From Hemibagrus wyckioides (Eukaryota > Chordata > Actinopteri > Siluriformes > Bagridae), in assembly GCF_019097595.1 (NCBI RefSeq), contig NC_080716.1:33010901-33074900 (forward strand): 64,000 bases of DNA, given 5' to 3'. Both the position numbers and the translations under genes were made by a program. Below are positions 59,766 to 64,000 of this stretch, piece by piece. Each line of letters begins with the position of its first letter. Position 1 is the stretch's first letter. The notes beneath the pieces were generated by a model. It made no database searches and was not told the origin of the DNA. It saw only the letters and a list, made by a program, of their open reading frames with translations.

Positions 59766-61060
59766 ACACTTCTGGAGAGATGACCGTCCGTCTGACCGCT
59801 GCTGGTTAACTTTGGTGGTGGTTCATTATCACTAACAACTTTTAACTTGGTGTGTAGGAATCATTATGGAGCGCTAACGAGGAGTGAGGTCGCAGGGATA
59901 AAGCTGCACACACACACACACCGCCTGAAAAGCTACATTAACCACCACTAATCCCTGACAGTCTGCTACAGTGGGGAGACAATGACGTCTGGAAAACACA
60001 CACACACACACGAGTAGGAGTCAGCACTAAATACCAGCCAAGAGAATGACAGCGAGCTTCACCTCACTTAGAAGAGAGACGGCCAACAATAACAGACACA
60101 CACACGCACACACACACACCACACACACACACACCACATACATACATCAATACAGTGTAACACACTCTAATGACGCACTACAGTAAACCCTAATATACTC
60201 TACTACACTGTACAGTAATAGTTAACCTACTAGTTTAGCAGTGAATGTGACTAGTTAGCTATTTGTTGAGACATAAGGCTAATGCTGAGCTAACTGCTAA
60301 GCTGTTCAGTAAGACCCTTGCATTTTTGGTGGATGGCTAGCTCTAGCTAGTTGAGCTAAAGTGTATAACTGAAGATGTGATGAAAAGCAGTGTGATGTCA
60401 TGATCAATTTCATAACATCATTCTTACTCCAAAAATGTATTAGCTTGCTAACTAGCCAGTTCTGTTTGAAGACTTGGTTGTGTGTGTGTGTGTGTGTGTT
60501 TATGAGCCTGTGCTCAGAATGTCCGAGGGAAACATCAGAGTAATGTTTATTAGCTGGACAATTAGCATGCTAGTCAGGTAGCAAGCTGATGTGACCCAGT
60601 GTGTAGTGTGTATGCTGCAGGAACATGTTCCAGTGTGTTTTGAACAACCATCAACCCCCTAGCCGGGTTAACCTGGGCTAAATTAATCCCCCCTAAAACA
60701 CATGCCAATCATTCTCTCCAGCTGCTGACCCCAAACACACACACACACACACAGCTGTCTAAGTCGAACCCAAAACAAAGGCAGATGTGGGGGAAAGTGT
60801 GAGATGAACAACAGCAACAGGCTTCACATTCCTCCCTGAAAACCCCCTGAACCATGTGACCCTCTCTGCTAATGCTACTGCACACTAGATCACGTGACAT
60901 CACCGCTAGCCTTTTTCACTCGCTAGCTAACGTTAAGCTACATTAGAGGACATTGTTATGCTAAGCAGTAAGTCGAGCTGCAGAAGTGCTGAGTGGTTCT
61001 GTCACGTGATCAAGGCTGTGATTGGCTGAACGAATTGAAGGAAGGACAAGTCTGTTCACT
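59766..61060. other. intronic, microsatellites only
   Basis: CA tracts at about 59908-59921, 59995-60011, 60094-60137 and 60733-60752 and a (GT)n at 60479-60499. Many GCTAACT words near 60230-60370. No gene seen. Confidence 0.6.
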
Positions 61061-61063
61061 GTC

Positions 61064-61107
<44 letters not shown>
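61064..61107. repeat. (CA)n microsatellite
   Basis: About 21 CA units. Confidence 0.95.
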
Positions 61108-61108
<1 letters not shown>

Positions 61109-61386
61109 CCATTATACTGTCATTATGCCCTTCTGTCTCTCACGCCTGTCTCATGAGTGTGTGGTGAAGAATAAATGGATGAAGTATGTGTTAATGATGT
61201 CATCAGGTGTATCAGGTGTGCTAGGTGAACTAATACTATACTGCACAGCTCTCCATCACTCGGTATCCAGGCGGTGATGTCATGGGTGGTGATGTCATGG
61301 GTGGTGATGTCATGGACAATGTCACTGATCTATAATGGCACCACAGGCAGGGACAAAGGACGAAGTAACAATAAGACATGCATCCC

Positions 61387-61643
61387 TGTGTGTGTGTGCG
61401 TGTGTGTGTGCGTGTGTGTGCGTGTGTGTGCGTGTGTGTGCGTGTGTGTGTGCGTGTGTGTGCGCGTGTGTGTGCGTGTGTGTGCGCGTGTGTGCGCGTG
61501 TGTGCGCGCGTGTGTGTGCGTGTGCGTGTGTGTGCGTGTGTGTGTGCGTGTGTGTGCGTGTGTGTGTGCGTGTGTGTGTGTGTGCGTGTGTGTGTGTGTG
61601 TGCGTGTGTGTGCGTGTGTGTGTGTGTGTGCGTGTGTGTGTGT
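61387..61643. repeat. 257-bp (TG/CG)n alternating purine-pyrimidine tract
   Basis: Unbroken alternation of TG with frequent CG (TGTGTGCGTG), including TGCGCGTG and GCGCGCG near 61505. CG-rich alternating tracts are classic Z-DNA formers. Frames on both strands ([16 protein letters not shown]) are artefacts. Confidence 0.97.
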
Positions 61644-61949
61644 GATCATCAGTGGAACAATGTGGCATGGAACTGCTCCACAATTTGCAGAGGAAAGGTC
61701 ACTGGCAGAAACAGGAAGTGACTCATTAGTGACCTCTTCTGTGACCTTTGATCTGCGTTCATGACATCATCCAAGAGCAGGGGAGGTTACCATATACAGC
61801 AACACACACACACACACACACAAGCAAGTTTATCACAAGTTACCTTGTGTAATTTTGTTACACACTCATACACACAATCATATATTCACACAAACAAACA
61901 AACAATCAGTGAAGTGATCAAAAACTGTCTGTCTGCACACAAACAACTG

Positions 61950-62130
61950 TGTGTCTCTCTGTCTGTCTCTCACTCTGTCTGTCTCTCATTCTGTCTCCAT
62001 CTGTCTCTTATTCTGTCTCCGTCTGTCTCTCTCTCAGTCTCTGTCTGTCTCTCACTCTGTCTCCATCTGTCTCTCTCTCAGTCTCCGTCTGTCTCTTTCT
62101 TTGTCTCCGTCTGTCTCTCCGTCTCTGGTC
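61950..62130. repeat. (TCTG/TCTC)n degenerate repeat
   Basis: TCTGTCTC with CACTCTGTCTCCATC and CTCTCAGTCTCCG inserts, roughly in 30-bp cycles. Confidence 0.9.
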
Positions 62131-62501
62131 TCGTCTGTGTTAATGACATGCAGCATGTTTAGGGTGGCAGCTGCCCCTCCCCCATCACTGCTCTCGTACC
62201 GTATACCATAAACTTTATTTTATTTAATGCAGCCAGCTGACCAATCAGAGGGCATCAAGGCCGTAGTCACCTTCCTACACGTGTGTGTGTGTGTTCCCAC
62301 TGTCCTTGGGTTACAGAGCGGGAGGTGCGGCGTGAGGGACGGCTCACGCTCACTGCGCCCCCCAGTGGAAGACAGAAATCTACACAGACTGAAGGAACAC
62401 AGCAGGACAGGTCAGTGTGTGTGTGTGAGGGAGTGTGTGTGTCAGGGGTGGACACTAGAGTGTGTGATTGTGTATTATACAGATCACACACTTGTGACGT
62501 G

Positions 62502-62504
<3 letters not shown>

Positions 62505-62540
<36 letters not shown>
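62505..62540. repeat. (CA)n microsatellite
   Basis: About 17 CA units. Confidence 0.95.
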
Positions 62541-62541
<1 letters not shown>

Positions 62542-62794
62542 ATGATGCTAACACCACACAGGTTCCTGGTTCAGCTCTGATGTTGAGGTCTAAGCTCAGG
62601 GCTGGTGACTGAAGGTCTGAGAGTTAGGTCAGTGTTGATATGAGGAACGTTCTGGAGCTTCAGACTCCAGTTCCTCAGCTGATCACGGGGATCTGTCTGC
62701 TCTGTCCTTCATTTCATCATGCAGCTTTATTCCACACTTTTCCTGTCCTGAGACACTTTAAACTCCAGGTTTATCTGAAATCCACAGAGATTTT

Positions 62795-63044
62795 CTCTGT
62801 CTGTCTGTCTTACTTTCACTCTTCTTATTCTGTCTGTCTGTCTCTCTCTGATTCTGTCTGTCTTTCTGTCTGTCTCTCTCTCATTCTGTCTCTCTGTCTG
62901 TCTCACTTTCACTCGGTGTGTTTCTATCTCATTCTGTCTGTCTGTCTCCCTCTGATTCTGTCTGACTTTCTGTCTGTCTGTCTCACTCTCTTTCTGTCTC
63001 CCTCTCTCATTCTGTCTTTCTCTCTCATTCTGTCTGTCTGTTTG

Positions 63045-63084
<40 letters not shown>

Positions 63085-63090
63085 TCTGTT
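62795..63090. repeat. (TCTG/TC)n degenerate repeat
   Basis: ATTCTGTCTGTCTGTCTC-type cycles grading into (TC)n at 63050-63078. The same word family as 61950-62130, suggesting duplication or independent growth. Confidence 0.9.
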
Positions 63091-63139
63091 CCTCAGGAAT
63101 GTTTCAGTAATGACATCGCTGTGTTTCCCACCCAGCTGG

Positions 63140-63168
63140 AGTGTGTGTGTGTGTGTGTGTGTGTGTGG
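63140..63168. repeat. (GT)n microsatellite
   Basis: About 13 GT units. Confidence 0.95.
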
Positions 63169-63169
63169 T

Positions 63170-63790
63170 TCACCTGCCACAGAGGGGGCCAAAGGGGGGA
63201 AAAAACCCAGAGTGCTCGCATTCCTGCGGTGCGGAGGACAATTTGAGCGACGGATTGACTTGGCCAGCAGAAGGAGAGCGTGTTTACGTTTGTCTCACAC
63301 TCCGGGACACAGAGAGAGTCGGGGTTTGGAACAGGCCTCGTCCCAAATCGACCCGTAAAACCCTGGAATTCCTGCTAGTGCGCACCGGAGGCCCTGCGCG
63401 GTGTGTAATTAGGAAAGCTGGGTGTGCAGCCGTGACTCACGCCGTGTCGCTTTGCCAAGTGCACTTCACGTCGCGCCGCCTCTGCCGGACCGAGACACTC
63501 GAGATAACATTCATGTGAGAAACGCTCAATCACACTTCAGACAAAAAACTGCCTCCGTACTTCAAAAGAAACCTCCCCTGTTTTTACCACACGCTTGATC
63601 AAAACGCCACAAAGAGCAAATCAGCGGCGGTTACGGGGCGATAAGGCCCAGGGTGTGATGAGAACCGCGCACTTCTCTCGCCTAATGCCTTTCCTATAGT
63701 TTGTTTTCTGGAGCCGATAACCAGGACGTGTACTTCATCGAGACACGCTGCCGAAAGCAGAAAGCTTCAAGTGCTCTGGAACAATAGCCG
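63170..63790. promoter_or_regulatory. CpG-rich candidate regulatory block
   Basis: GC- and CpG-rich, complex sequence: GTGCGCACCGGAGGC, CACGTCGCGCCGCCTC, CGGCGGTTACGGGGCGATAA (GATA word), TTCTCTCGCCTAATGCC, GGAGCCGATAACCAGGACG. It contrasts with the repeat-rich DNA around it. It could be a wnt9a intron 1 enhancer or a CpG island. Open frames (for example 63141-63518 on the plus strand) have no recognised domain. The final 200 bp to 64000 hold nothing further. Confidence 0.4.
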
Positions 63791-64000
63791 TCCACCCTCG
63801 CACACTCCACATGAAAAATCATAAACACACCGCTCTAATCATTTCCAGCCATTCACACAGGACTGAGAGAGAGAGGGACAAACCGGTGTCCTTTCTCACT
63901 GTCCACTTACTTCACAGAGAGAAAGGATTCTGTCCCAAATCAAATATCCTTCCCTTCCTCAGAGTGCTTATGCAGCTGTTCAACACTTTTCACTTCTTTT

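Larger units (their letters stand above)
53328..64000 (-). other. wnt9a: wnt9a intron 1 (partial; exon 1 not found)
   Basis: Everything from the exon 2 acceptor to the right end of the window is most simply intron 1 of wnt9a. I searched the plus strand for the reverse complement of an exon ending in Tyr-Phe-(Gly) followed by GT and found no good candidate, nor an initiating signal peptide. The intron would thus exceed 10.6 kb, which is plausible because vertebrate wnt9a has a long first intron. An alternative is a short or divergent exon 1 inside the window that I missed. Confidence 0.6.

Noticed and set aside
61236..61683. His/Thr and Cys/Val repeat proteins
   Set aside because: Translations of the (TG/CG)n tract on both strands.
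63141..63518. 125-codon plus-strand frame as a gene
   Set aside because: It starts in a (GT)n tract, has no recognised domain and lies in a CpG-rich block where long frames are common.
53328..64000. wnt9a exon 1 within the window
   Set aside because: No minus-strand signal peptide ending in Tyr-Phe-(Gly) next to a GT donor was found. It may lie beyond 64000.

Overview
This is vertebrate, very probably teleost, nuclear DNA; a catfish-like genome is a reasonable guess. The evidence is a Wnt gene split by GT-AG introns, dense (CA/TG)n microsatellites, tRNA-derived and DANA/mermaid-like SINEs, a Tc1-family transposon remnant and a piece of a fish-type LINE. There are no bacterial features.

The only protein-coding gene I can support is wnt9a on the minus strand. 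Three coding exons (exons 2, 3 and 4 of the family's four) lie at 53327-53074, 52245-51983 and 48591-48124. Their splice phases agree and they encode 327 complete residues, from the LTGNEPLS segment to the C-terminal CKG and stop. The signal-peptide exon was not found, so intron 1 is at least 10.7 kb and probably leaves the window on the right. wnt9a is therefore partial here (5' end missing).

Layout. 1-5.1 kb: a polypyrimidine tract, a SINE, a conserved-looking block and a 33/37-bp minisatellite. 5.6-6.6 kb: a fold-back element and a small hairpin. 6.6-15.4 kb: a very long AT-rich satellite built on the word ACACTTTA, interrupted by a truncated Tc1 element. 15.7-44.2 kb: a gene-poor flank beyond the 3' end of wnt9a, with more minisatellites, SINEs, a LINE fragment, a diverged repeat field at 19.5-21 kb and several CpG-retaining, homeodomain/TCF/POU-word-rich blocks that look like conserved non-coding elements. 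44.2-48.1 kb: 3' flank or UTR. 48.1-53.3 kb: wnt9a exons 4 to 2. 53.3-64 kb: presumed intron 1, holding a nested pentamer minisatellite, a 21-copy CCAAT minisatellite, one unexplained 69-bp coding-like segment, a Z-DNA-prone tract and a GC-rich block at the right edge.

The picture is one developmental signalling gene in a large regulatory neighbourhood heavily colonised by tandem repeats. The most unusual items are the 8.8-kb ACACTTTA satellite joined to a Tc1 terminus, two unrelated minisatellites that each carry a CCAAT box (AGCCAATCAG) in every unit, and the degenerate 14-bp word field. I found no new multi-gene system. All regulatory-element calls rest on sequence texture only and need alignment to other fish.
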